Shown: piece by piece, positions 5,969 to 13,070 of the stretch
Layout: every line of letters begins with the position of its first letter
How positions within the stretch are numbered: position 1 is the stretch's first letter
Translations under genes and position numbers: made by a program
From: Aequorivita capsosiphonis DSM 23843
Lineage (GTDB): Bacteria > Bacteroidota > Bacteroidia > Flavobacteriales > Flavobacteriaceae
DNA length: 64,000 nt
Assembly: GCF_000429125.1 (NCBI RefSeq)
Contig: NZ_AUBG01000007.1
Location: 1 to 64,000, forward strand
Direction: 5' to 3'
The notes under the pieces: model-generated
The model's input: only the letters and a program-made list of their open reading frames with translations
Database searches by the model: none
What the model was told of the DNA's origin: nothing

Positions 5969-6365
5969 TGGGCATATCTGCCCTTACTGTGGTGGCAAAA
6001 CGGAATACGTTGATAGCAGTTATGTTTATGGTAGAAGCTATGGTATGATATACATTTGTAAACCTTGTGATGCTTATGTAGGTGTTCATAAAGGTACAGA
6101 TAAGGCTTTAGGTAGATTATCAAATAAAGATTTAAGAGAAGCAAAAAAGCAAGCACACTATTACTTTGACCAAATAGCAAAGACAAGCCTTATAAATAAG
6201 ATTTGGAAAAAATGGATTCCTAATATTAGTAACCGAAACAAGGCTTACAAATGGTTAGCTATAAAGCTTGATATGGATGAAGAGTTTTGCCACATTGGAA
6301 TGATGGACGTTGAACAATGCAATAAGGTTGTAGAAGTGTGCAAGCCTTTCTTGCCTTGTGCATAA
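5910..6365 (+). CDS. Zinc-finger-containing protein (DUF3268-like), antisense gene of cassette 1
   Basis: A 151-aa protein with a zinc-binding module of two Cys pairs, CPYCGG (about residues 25-30) and CKPC (about 51-54), followed by the pattern YVGVHKGTDKALGRLSNKDLREAKKQAHYYFD, which matches the zinc-finger-containing family DUF3268. The C-terminal half carries a basic region and a second helix pair. It is the only plus-strand gene in the array. The first in-frame ATG (5910) lies in the loop of attC site E, and the TAA stop (6363-6365) ends exactly at the crossover point, so the ORF fills the cassette. A GTG at 5958 is an alternative start. A nucleic-acid-related role is likely for the family but unproven. 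Confidence 0.75.
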   Translation: MNETLNKHQTATDVYTVLCTGHICPYCGGKTEYVDSSYVYGRSYGMIYICKPCDAYVGVHKGTDKALGRLSNKDLREAKKQAHYYFDQIAKTSLINKIWKKWIPNISNRNKAYKWLAIKLDMDEEFCHIGMMDVEQCNKVVEVCKPFLPCA

Positions 6366-6408
6366 CTTGTTATATACTAACATTTATCATGGATATACCG
6401 GATGCCTG
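6359..6408 (-). other. attI-like insertion site next to the recombinase
   Basis: On the minus strand the 43 bp after the recombinase stop codon end in GTTAGTATATAACAAG|TTATGCAC. The TATA-rich arm and AAG|TT crossover resemble the crossover arms of the five attC-like sites (TATACTAAACG|TT), but there is no second palindromic half, as expected for attI rather than attC. AACAAG|TT also resembles the core of classical attI sites. Identification rests on position and this short similarity. Confidence 0.55.
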
Positions 6409-7572
6409 TCAGTTTATCCTAAGGTTTTTGTCATGGTTATTCCGTAAAGATAAATTATTTAATCCAAAGTCTAAAGGGCTCTTTATTTCGCGTAAGTCCT
6501 TATTTGTTACTTGGGTGTAGATCATCGTGGTTTCTGGCCTGCTATGGCCTAATAACTCCTGTATGTAACGTATATCAGTTCCATTTTCCAGTAAGTGCGT
6601 GGCATAACAATGCCGTAAACTATGGGGCGTAATGGTTTTTTTTATTCCGGCCAACTTGCAGTTCATTTTTAAAAAAGAACGAACACTAGCAGCGCTATAC
6701 GGTCCACCTTGGGGGTTTTCTACAAAATAAACTTTGGGAGTATAGGTTTGATAATAATTTTTTAGCATCGGGTGCAATGATTGTGCAATACTGGCATAAC
6801 GGTCTTTTCTGCCTTTTGCATCTCTAATGTGAAGCTGATTGCGAATAAAATCAAAATCTTTTAATTCTAAACTTAATAATTCGCCTATGCGTAAACCTGA
6901 AGCGTACAACATGGAAATTATGACTCTATGCTTAAGGTTTTTAGTTACCTGTATTAATTTTAATATTTCTTGGATACTTAATATAACCGGTAATTTTTTG
7001 TCTTTTCTTGGCATATTTATGGCGTCCGGATCTATAGAACAAGTGGGGTATAAATGAGCAAAATGACGAAGCCCACTCACCATTTGTCTATGCGTGCTTA
7101 CCGCATAGTTCAATGTGCCTACAGCCCATTCTATAAAGTGACGAACATCCGTGGCATCAAGGAGTTCTGTTGGCTTGTTTTCTGTGAATCTTAAAAACTG
7201 ACGAATAAAACCGCCGTAGGTTTTTATTGTGCTCGCGCTCATGCGCTTCCCTTGGAGCGAATCTATAAAACTCTGATAGACTTCTTCTTTTTCAGGAGTT
7301 AAGGACGATAAAATAGTTTTTGCTGCTTCGCTGTTTGGTGCTGCGGTTTTTGGTTCGCTTTCCATAATAACAAAATCTTTAGCAATTAGTTCCTTTTTAA
7401 ACGAATCAATAGTTAAGGCATCGTAAAGAATATAAAAGCATCCGTGCGTTTTGGTCCAAAGTACACCTTTCATTTTTTTAATGATTTCCTTGCTCTCAAA
7501 ATCATAGGGAAATTTTAATCCCACGCAGCTCTTTTCATTATGTATAAACGGCTTTAATGTAATGACTGTCAT
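6409..7572 (-). CDS. Tyrosine recombinase, candidate cassette integrase
   Basis: A 387-aa tyrosine recombinase. An N-terminal extension (1-85) precedes a SAM-like core-binding domain (about 90-175) and the catalytic domain (195-370). Catalytic residues are all present: Arg228 (ASGLRIGELL), Lys256 (GRKDR), His317 and Arg320 (HSLRH), His343 (LLGHS) and Tyr352 (MIYTQV). The C-terminus, MIYTQVTNKDLREIKSPLD, resembles that of integron integrases. However, the segment between Lys256 and His317 has no room for the IntI-specific insertion, so it is Xer-like in architecture. The gene points toward the cassettes, with the array beginning 43 bp past its stop codon. It probably excises and inserts these cassettes; a generic integrase left next to an unrelated array is the alternative. 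Confidence 0.9.
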   Translation of the reverse strand: MTVITLKPFIHNEKSCVGLKFPYDFESKEIIKKMKGVLWTKTHGCFYILYDALTIDSFKKELIAKDFVIMESEPKTAAPNSEAAKTILSSLTPEKEEVYQSFIDSLQGKRMSASTIKTYGGFIRQFLRFTENKPTELLDATDVRHFIEWAVGTLNYAVSTHRQMVSGLRHFAHLYPTCSIDPDAINMPRKDKKLPVILSIQEILKLIQVTKNLKHRVIISMLYASGLRIGELLSLELKDFDFIRNQLHIRDAKGRKDRYASIAQSLHPMLKNYYQTYTPKVYFVENPQGGPYSAASVRSFLKMNCKLAGIKKTITPHSLRHCYATHLLENGTDIRYIQELLGHSRPETTMIYTQVTNKDLREIKSPLDFGLNNLSLRNNHDKNLRIN

Positions 7573-7741
7573 AACGTTATATTTTTATACTAAAATACAA
7601 AAAAAAGCAGCCCCTTCCGGAGTTTCAAGGCGAAAGACGTTTTAACCCCGATGGAACGATTTAAAATCTATTGAAGATCAAAGAATCTATGCCTGTTATT
7701 TCCCTGTAAAAATGTAGCTGCCATCATGTAAAAAACTAAAA

Positions 7742-7773
7742 AAGCCTTCATCCAATTTAATGGATGAAGGCTT
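7742..7773 (-). terminator. Terminator of pnp, possibly bidirectional
   Basis: A perfect 13-bp stem AAGCCTTCATCCA/TGGATGAAGGCTT with a 6-nt loop, followed on the minus strand by a T-rich run. It lies 44 bp past the pnp stop and also separates the recombinase gene from the core genome. I see nothing else in 7573-7741 apart from A/T-rich sequence that must contain the recombinase promoter. Confidence 0.85.
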
Positions 7774-7816
7774 AAAATAGCTCATAATTCTGATTCCGAT
7801 ACCTATCGGAACAACA

Positions 7817-10060
7817 TTAATCTCTCTTTCTGTCTCTATCGCGGCTATTGCGATCGTCGCGGCCACGGTTGTCGCGTCCACGATTATCACGTCCACCGCT
7901 TCGGCTATCGTCGCGTGGTGCGCGTTCTTTATAACCTTCTGGTTTAGGCAATAAAGCTTTTCTTGAAACTTTATCTTTTTTCGTTCTTGGATCGAAGCCT
8001 ATGAATTTTATATCAAAAACATCGCCCATGTTTACCACATCGCTTACGTTTTCAGTGCGTTCCCAAGCAAGTTCACTAACGTGTAGTAAAGTTTCGTTTC
8101 CTGGAGCATCCATATATTCTACGACAGCACCAAAGTCAAGCATTTTAATAACTTTAACTTCATAAGCGCTTCCCACTTCAGGTTTAAAGGTAAGAGAGTC
8201 AATTTTTGCCATAACAGCATCAATTCCTTCTTGCCCAGTACCTAAAATTTCCACAATCCCTTCTTCGGTTACAGGATCTTCGTTTATCACGATAGTACAC
8301 CCTGTTTCTTTTTGAAGTTCTTGAATTACTTTTCCACCAGGTCCAATCAAGGCTCCAATGTATTCATTAGGAATACGTACAGTCACCATTTTAGGTGCAT
8401 ACGGTTTCACGTCTTCACGAGGCGCTGCAATAGCATCAGTCAATTTCTCAAGAATGTGCAAACGTCCATCTCTTGCTTGATTTAAGGCAGCTACAAGAAT
8501 ATCATAACCCAATCCTTTCACTTTAATATCCATCTGGCAAGCAGTAATACCATCTGCCGTTCCGGTTACTTTAAAGTCCATATCTCCTAAGTGATCTTCA
8601 TCTCCTAAAATATCTGAAAGCACTGCGTATTTTCCTGTTTCGCCATCAGAAATTAATCCCATTGCGATACCGGAAACTGGTTTTTTCATTTGGATTCCTG
8701 CATCCATCATCGCCATAGTTCCTGCACAAACCGTTGCCATAGATGAAGAACCGTTAGATTCCAATACCTCAGAAACTACACGTACTGTGTAAGGACAATC
8801 AGCTGGAACCATTCCTTTAAGTGCGCGTTGTGCTAGGTTACCGTGACCTACCTCACGGCGAGATGTTCCACGAATGGGTCTAGCTTCTCCGGTACAAAAA
8901 GGAGGGAAGTTATAGTGAAGGTAAAAAGTTTCTTCACCTTCATAAGACGGCATGTCTATTTTGTTCGCTTCTCTTGAAGTTCCCAATGTTACCGTTGCCA
9001 GTGCTTGGGTTTCTCCACGTGTGAAAATTGCAGATCCGTGAACAGATGGTAAATAGTCAATCTCGCACCAGATAGGGCGAATGTCAGATGTTTTACGACC
9101 GTCTAGACGTAGGCCTTCATTTAAAGTTAAATCGCGAACAGCTTCTTTTTCTGCCTTACGGTAGTATTTTGAAACCAAATCGCCAAAGTCTGCCAATTCT
9201 TCTTCCGAAAAGGTAGCTTTAATAGAATCTTTTATTTCAGAAAAAGCAGCGCTTCTTTCGTGTTTAGCTGAACCAGCTTGTGCAATGGCATATACTTTAT
9301 CATACGCCATATCGTGTACCTTCTTTTCAAGGTCTGCATCTTCTCTTTCCGAAGGATACTCCCGAACTTCTTTCTTTCCAAAAGCTTCGGCCAATCTAAG
9401 TTGTGCGGCACATTGTAATTTAATATGCTCGTGTGCAAACTTAATGGCTTCGGTCATTTCTTCTTCAGAAATTTCATCCATTTCACCTTCCACCATCATC
9501 ACGCTGTCTGCAGAAGCACCAATCATCATATCGATGTCAGATTCTGCTAATTGTGCTCTTGAAGGATTAATTACGAATTCGCCATTTACACGTCCTACTC
9601 TGGCTTCAGAAATAGCACATTCAAAAGGAAAATCTGAAAGTTGAATAGCTGCAGAAGCGGCCAATCCTGCCATAGCATCTGGCATCACATCTTCGTCGTT
9701 GCTCATCAACTGGATCATCACCTGAGTTTCAGAGTGGTAATCTTTTGGGAAAAGTGGACGCAGTACGCGATCTACTAAACGCATGGTCAATACTTCGCCG
9801 TCACTTGGTCTTGCTTCTCTTTTAAAGAAACCACCTGGATAACGTCCTGAAGCTGCGAATTTTTCGCGATAATCTACTGTTAAGGGTAGAAAGTCTAAGT
9901 CTTTTTGCTCGTAGTTTGAAACTACGGTACAAAGCAACATACATTTTCCCGATTGAACAACCACAGAACCATGGGCCTGTTTTGCCAATTTCCCGGTTTC
10001 GATGGAGATCTCTCTTCCATCACCTAGGTCTATGACCTCTTTAAATACTTTAGGTATCAT
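7817..10060 (-). CDS. pnp: Polyribonucleotide nucleotidyltransferase (PNPase)
   Basis: A 747-aa 3'-to-5' phosphorolytic exoribonuclease that degrades mRNA in the cytoplasm. Two RNase PH domains are visible (about 10-230 and 310-540, the second with [15 protein letters not shown] and [16 protein letters not shown] catalytic segments), then a KH domain with [12 protein letters not shown] (about 560-615) and an S1 domain (about 625-700, [19 protein letters not shown]). The last 35 residues are a low-complexity Arg/Asp/Gly tail (repeats of RDNRG), a feature of many Bacteroidota PNPases that may add RNA affinity. The rpsO gene lies upstream on the same strand, the conserved rpsO-pnp order, though a strong terminator between them makes separate transcripts likely. 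Confidence 0.97.
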   Translation of the reverse strand: MIPKVFKEVIDLGDGREISIETGKLAKQAHGSVVVQSGKCMLLCTVVSNYEQKDLDFLPLTVDYREKFAASGRYPGGFFKREARPSDGEVLTMRLVDRVLRPLFPKDYHSETQVMIQLMSNDEDVMPDAMAGLAASAAIQLSDFPFECAISEARVGRVNGEFVINPSRAQLAESDIDMMIGASADSVMMVEGEMDEISEEEMTEAIKFAHEHIKLQCAAQLRLAEAFGKKEVREYPSEREDADLEKKVHDMAYDKVYAIAQAGSAKHERSAAFSEIKDSIKATFSEEELADFGDLVSKYYRKAEKEAVRDLTLNEGLRLDGRKTSDIRPIWCEIDYLPSVHGSAIFTRGETQALATVTLGTSREANKIDMPSYEGEETFYLHYNFPPFCTGEARPIRGTSRREVGHGNLAQRALKGMVPADCPYTVRVVSEVLESNGSSSMATVCAGTMAMMDAGIQMKKPVSGIAMGLISDGETGKYAVLSDILGDEDHLGDMDFKVTGTADGITACQMDIKVKGLGYDILVAALNQARDGRLHILEKLTDAIAAPREDVKPYAPKMVTVRIPNEYIGALIGPGGKVIQELQKETGCTIVINEDPVTEEGIVEILGTGQEGIDAVMAKIDSLTFKPEVGSAYEVKVIKMLDFGAVVEYMDAPGNETLLHVSELAWERTENVSDVVNMGDVFDIKFIGFDPRTKKDKVSRKALLPKPEGYKERAPRDDSRSGGRDNRGRDNRGRDDRNSRDRDRKRD

Positions 10061-10404
10061 TTGTTTTTCATTTTGCTCTCCAAAGTTTTTGCTTTATAAA
10101 AGCAATTGCGATGAAGAACGTTAATACTTGGTCAACAATCGATGATCGATTGTAGTGTTGTTGTGTTGTTGTGGTCTGACCAATGAAAAACTTAAGGGTA
10201 GCTTTTCTGTTTTTTTTTTCAAGTTTGTTGCCCCAGCCCTAAAGGAAGCAAACTTGAAGATAATATTTAATTTTAGAAAGTCCACCCTTTAGTCCCAATA
10301 ACTATCGGGAGGGGAAAAGACTTTCGGCTTATCAAGGATTTCAAAATATGTTCTTTCCGGAACAAGTTCGGAAGGACACCTTAGTGTCAATAATAATAAA
10401 TAAT
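10061..10404. other. Intergenic region upstream of pnp with an inverted repeat
   Basis: No gene seen. It holds a long inverted repeat, TTCAAGTTTG (10218-10227) with CAAACTTGAA around 10250, and fragments of the Bacteroidota intergenic filler type (CCCCAGCCCTAAAGGA, GGGAGGGGAAAAG). GTTGTTGTGTTGTTGTGG near 10155 is low complexity. The pnp promoter must lie here but no clean TAnnTTTG box was found. Confidence 0.4.
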
Positions 10405-10428
10405 AAAAGGGCTCGAAAGAGCCCTTTT
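10405..10428 (-). terminator. Terminator of rpsO
   Basis: Stem AAAAGGGCTC/GAGCCCTTTT (10 bp) closed by the stable tetraloop GAAA, with a T run on the minus strand. It begins 7 bp after the rpsO stop codon. Confidence 0.9.
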
Positions 10429-10434
10429 AAAAAA

Positions 10435-10704
10435 TTACTTACGTAATCCTAATTCTTTAACGATAGCACGGTAACGTAGAATATCTTTTTTCATAAGATA
10501 ATCTAATAATGAACGTCTCTTACCAACCAACATTACCAAAGAACGCTCTGTGTTATAATCTTTATGATTATTTTTAAGGTGCTTTGTTAAATGTGAAATG
10601 CGGTAAGTGAATAGCGCAATCTGTCCTTCTGCTGAACCAGTGTCAGTTTTAGACTTTCCGTGTTTTTCGAAAATTTTTCCTTTTTCTTCTTGTGATAAAT
10701 ACAT
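10435..10704 (-). CDS. rpsO: 30S ribosomal protein S15
   Basis: An 89-aa primary 16S rRNA-binding protein of the small subunit platform. The whole sequence fits the family: GKSKTDTGSAEGQIALFTYRI, then HLTKHLKNNHKDYNTERSL, the loop GKRRSLLDYL and the end RYRAIVKELGLRK. Length is normal (E. coli 89 aa). The ATG at 10704 leaves a leader of about 50 nt from the -7 box at 10762-10769. pnp follows downstream on the same strand. Confidence 0.98.
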   Translation of the reverse strand: MYLSQEEKGKIFEKHGKSKTDTGSAEGQIALFTYRISHLTKHLKNNHKDYNTERSLVMLVGKRRSLLDYLMKKDILRYRAIVKELGLRK

Positions 10705-10761
10705 GCCAATATTGTTAAAATGATTATTATGTACTGACTACCGTTTTGATAATCAAGGCGG

Positions 10762-10769
10762 CAAAGATA
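10762..10769 (-). promoter_or_regulatory. -7 box of the rpsO promoter
   Basis: The minus strand reads TATCTTTG, an exact TAnnTTTG match, 58 bp upstream of the rpsO start and just past the accD stop. The -33 element is weak. Confidence 0.6.
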
Positions 10770-10825
10770 GAAAAAGTATTCAGTATACAGTGCTCAGGAT
10801 CCAGTTATTTTAAAACTTTAAAATC

Positions 10826-11701
10826 TTATGCGGATTTATCAACTTGCTCCCGTAAAGGTCTGTTTAGCACTAAATCTAGGTATTGGTTTACCTTTTTTTT
10901 GAGATCTCGACGATGGGTTATAAAATCTAAGAAACCGTGCTCTAAAACAAACTCCGCAGTTTGGAAGCCTTCCGGAAGTTCTTTTCCAGTTGTGTCGCGA
11001 ACCACGCGTGGTCCCGCAAAACCAATTAATGCACCCGGTTCACTGATGTTAATGTCACCAAGCATCGCGAAAGAAGCGGTTGTTCCTCCAGTAGTTGGAT
11101 CGGTAGCCAATGAAATATATGGAATGCCAGCATCACTCAGTTGCGCCAGTTTTACACTGGTTTTCGCAAGTTGCATTAAGGATAGCGCAGATTCCATCAT
11201 TCGGGCACCACCACTTTTTGAAATGATCATTAATGGAATTTTCTTTTTAAGCGAATAATCGGCAGCGCGAACAATTTTTTCGCCTACTACACTTCCCATG
11301 GAACCGCCAATAAAGCTGAAATCCATACAAGCTACCACCAAATCTTCACCCATTGATTTTCCAACGGCGCAGCGAATAGCATCCTTTAATCCAGTTTTGT
11401 CCTGGGCTTCTTTTAGACGGTCTGTATATTTCTTTTTGTCTTCGAAGTTCAGCGTGTCTTTTGAAGTAAGATTTTTATCGAGCTCTTTAAACTTATTGTC
11501 ATCAAAAAGTATTTCAAAATACTCCTTACTTCCTATGCGCACGTGGTAGCCGTCTTCAGGACTTACGTAAAAGTTTTTTTCCAGTTCCTCACTGTCTACA
11601 ACTTTTCCCGTTGGCGATTTGTACCACAATCCTTTTGGGACGTCTTTTTTATCTTCGGTCGGGGTTTGGATCCCTTTTTTTGTTCTTTTAAACCAAGGCA
11701 T
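10826..11701 (-). CDS. accD: Acetyl-CoA carboxylase carboxyltransferase subunit beta
   Basis: A 291-aa cytosolic subunit that with AccA transfers the carboxyl group from carboxybiotin to acetyl-CoA, the first committed step of fatty acid synthesis. The crotonase-like core is clear: [43 protein letters not shown] and GFAGPRVV, with the oxyanion-hole glycines. The N-terminal zinc ribbon has lost all four cysteines: WYKSPTGKV replaces the WxKCxxC segment and YVSPEDGYH replaces the second CPKC-type pair. As far as I recall this is shared by other Flavobacteriia. The start at 11701 fits the family N-terminus MPWFKR. It is a single gene, flanked by repeats. Confidence 0.96.
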   Translation of the reverse strand: MPWFKRTKKGIQTPTEDKKDVPKGLWYKSPTGKVVDSEELEKNFYVSPEDGYHVRIGSKEYFEILFDDNKFKELDKNLTSKDTLNFEDKKKYTDRLKEAQDKTGLKDAIRCAVGKSMGEDLVVACMDFSFIGGSMGSVVGEKIVRAADYSLKKKIPLMIISKSGGARMMESALSLMQLAKTSVKLAQLSDAGIPYISLATDPTTGGTTASFAMLGDINISEPGALIGFAGPRVVRDTTGKELPEGFQTAEFVLEHGFLDFITHRRDLKKKVNQYLDLVLNRPLREQVDKSA

Positions 11702-11870
11702 ATTTTAGTTATGAGTTATGAGTTATGAGAAATTCAGTTCTCGGTTCTCAGTTGGTGGTTTATAATTTACAAATTTATGTTTTTTTAATTGTAAGGATAT
11801 GAAAAACATAAATTTTGAATTTTTTCATTTCCCCCTTTAGGCCTGCCTGCCGTAGGAAGGGAATAGGGGC
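11702..11870. repeat. Filler repeats between accD and fbaA, with half of the PAGRQG palindrome
   Basis: Contains tandem copies of ATGAGTT (11711-11729), the related TTCAGTTCTCGGTTCTCAGTTGG, and at 11841-11855 GCCTGCCTGCCGTAGG, half of the palindrome seen complete in gpmI at 63326-63341. The stretch CCCCCTTTAGGCCTGCC is a common junk-repeat flank. No gene seen. Confidence 0.5.
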
Positions 11871-11874
11871 TAAC

Positions 11875-12942
11875 TTACAAAGTATTCACATTATTTAAAT
11901 CTTCAAAAGCCTTTGTAAGTCTGTTCTTAAAAGTAATTTCGCCTTCGCGAAGCCATTTTCTTGGGTCGTAATATTTTTTGTTTGGAATATCATCTCCGTC
12001 TGGATTTCCTATTTGGGTTTTTAGATATTCTAAATGCTTCGTAATATAATCACGAACACCTTCGGTAAATGCAAATTGCATATCAGTGTCAATGTTCATT
12101 TTTATGACCCCATAACCAATAGCCTCTCGAATATCTTCCAAAGAGGAACCACTTCCACCGTGGAAAACAAAATCGATTGGGTTAGGGCCTGTATTAAACT
12201 TTTTCTGAATAAATTCCTGTGAATTTTTTAGGATAATTGGAGTCAGTTTTACATTTCCGGGTTTATAAACTCCGTGCACATTACCAAATGCAGCGGCAAT
12301 TGTAAATTGATCGCTTACTTTTGAAAGCTCCTCATACGCATAAGCAACCTCTTCCGGCTGGGTATATAATTTTGTGGAATCTACATCGGTATTATCAACA
12401 CCGTCTTCTTCACCACCCGTAATTCCCAACTCAATTTCTAGGGTCATCCCAATTTTGCTCATACGCGCTAGATAACGTTTGCAAATTTCAATATTTTCTT
12501 CAATAGGTTCTTCGGAAAGATCTATCATATGGGAGCTATAGAGCGGTTTGCCGTTTTCCTTATAAAATTTTTCACCTGCGTCTAGCAAGCCATCAATCCA
12601 AGGAAGTAATTTTTTAGCGCAATGATCTGTGTGTAGAATAACGGTTGCACCATATAATTCCGCAAGCTCGTGAACGTGTTTGGCACCTGCTACACCTCCT
12701 GCAATTGCAGCTTTCTCATTTTCATTGGAAAGTCCCTTCCCAGCATTAAATTGCGAACCACCATTAGAAAATTGAATAATTACGGGTGCATTTAAGCTCG
12801 CAGCAGTTTCCATAACGGCATTTACACTATCAGAGCCCACAACATTAACGGCAGGCATGGCAAAGCCTTTTTCTTTGGCGTATTGATGTATTCTCTGTAT
12901 TTCTTTTCCGGTGGCTACCCCCGGTTTAATTCCGTGACCCAT
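11875..12942 (-). CDS. fbaA: Class II fructose-bisphosphate aldolase
   Basis: A 355-aa zinc-dependent aldolase of glycolysis and gluconeogenesis that splits fructose 1,6-bisphosphate into dihydroxyacetone phosphate and glyceraldehyde 3-phosphate. Key segments: HTDHCAKKLLPW with the catalytic Asp and zinc His, ELGITGGEEDG, the zinc-binding GNVHGVYKPG, and the phosphate-binding FHGGSGSS plus NIDTDMQFAFTEG. Length and layout match the class IIa (E. coli FbaA) type. Transcribed alone: the next gene upstream ends past a -7 box at 13048-13055. Confidence 0.97.
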   Translation of the reverse strand: MGHGIKPGVATGKEIQRIHQYAKEKGFAMPAVNVVGSDSVNAVMETAASLNAPVIIQFSNGGSQFNAGKGLSNENEKAAIAGGVAGAKHVHELAELYGATVILHTDHCAKKLLPWIDGLLDAGEKFYKENGKPLYSSHMIDLSEEPIEENIEICKRYLARMSKIGMTLEIELGITGGEEDGVDNTDVDSTKLYTQPEEVAYAYEELSKVSDQFTIAAAFGNVHGVYKPGNVKLTPIILKNSQEFIQKKFNTGPNPIDFVFHGGSGSSLEDIREAIGYGVIKMNIDTDMQFAFTEGVRDYITKHLEYLKTQIGNPDGDDIPNKKYYDPRKWLREGEITFKNRLTKAFEDLNNVNTL

Positions 12943-13047
12943 AGCTATGTTAAAAAATTTAATTGTTAATAGTTCATTAGTGCTTCTTGATGAAATCGAA
13001 ATCGAAAATGAAATCGAAATTCCGAATCTTGAAACTCATTCAGCAAA

Positions 13048-13055
13048 CAAAAGTA
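13048..13055 (-). promoter_or_regulatory. -7 box of the fbaA promoter
   Basis: The minus strand reads TACTTTTG (exact TAnnTTTG), 106 bp before the fbaA start. The intervening leader contains the simple repeat GAAATCGAAATCGAAAATGAAATCG (shown in part) at about 12989-13020. Confidence 0.55.
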
Positions 13056-13070
13056 GCAAATTTTAATGGT

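Larger units (their letters stand above)
331..6411 (-). mobile_element. Integron-like gene cassette array (five complete cassettes, retron-bearing)
   Basis: Six related sites divide this region. Reading the minus strand away from the recombinase, the crossover points (G|TT on the minus strand) fall at 6365/6366, 5839/5840, 5279/5280, 4466/4467, 2443/2444 and 338/339, giving cassettes of 526, 560, 813, 2023 and 2105 bp. Each cassette opens with TTATGCAC, TTGTACGC, TTGTGGTG, TTGTGCATA or TTAGGGTGC and its own attC opens with the complement, the hallmark of cassettes formed by site-specific excision of a circle. Genes fill the cassettes closely; four of the five cassettes are transcribed on the minus strand, away from the recombinase. 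That the minus direction is correct is supported by cassette 1, whose ORF (5910-6365) fits entirely inside 5840-6365, and by the attI-like arm next to the recombinase. Mobility is inferred. Confidence 0.85.

Noticed and set aside
5902..6186. Minus-strand 94-codon frame in cassette 1
   Set aside because: It would match the array direction, but the plus-strand zinc-finger gene has a clear conserved domain, and this product is a run of Tyr, Leu and His typical of antisense reading.
331..6411. Reading the array from left to right (plus-strand cassettes)
   Set aside because: Cassette complementarity alone is symmetric, but the zinc-finger ORF would then cross a boundary, most genes would run backwards, and the attI-like site would be at the wrong end.
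7696..7896. Small minus-strand frame at the pnp 3' end
   Set aside because: It overlaps the Arg/Asp-rich coding tail of pnp and its terminator; product is a frame-shadow rich in Ile and Ala.
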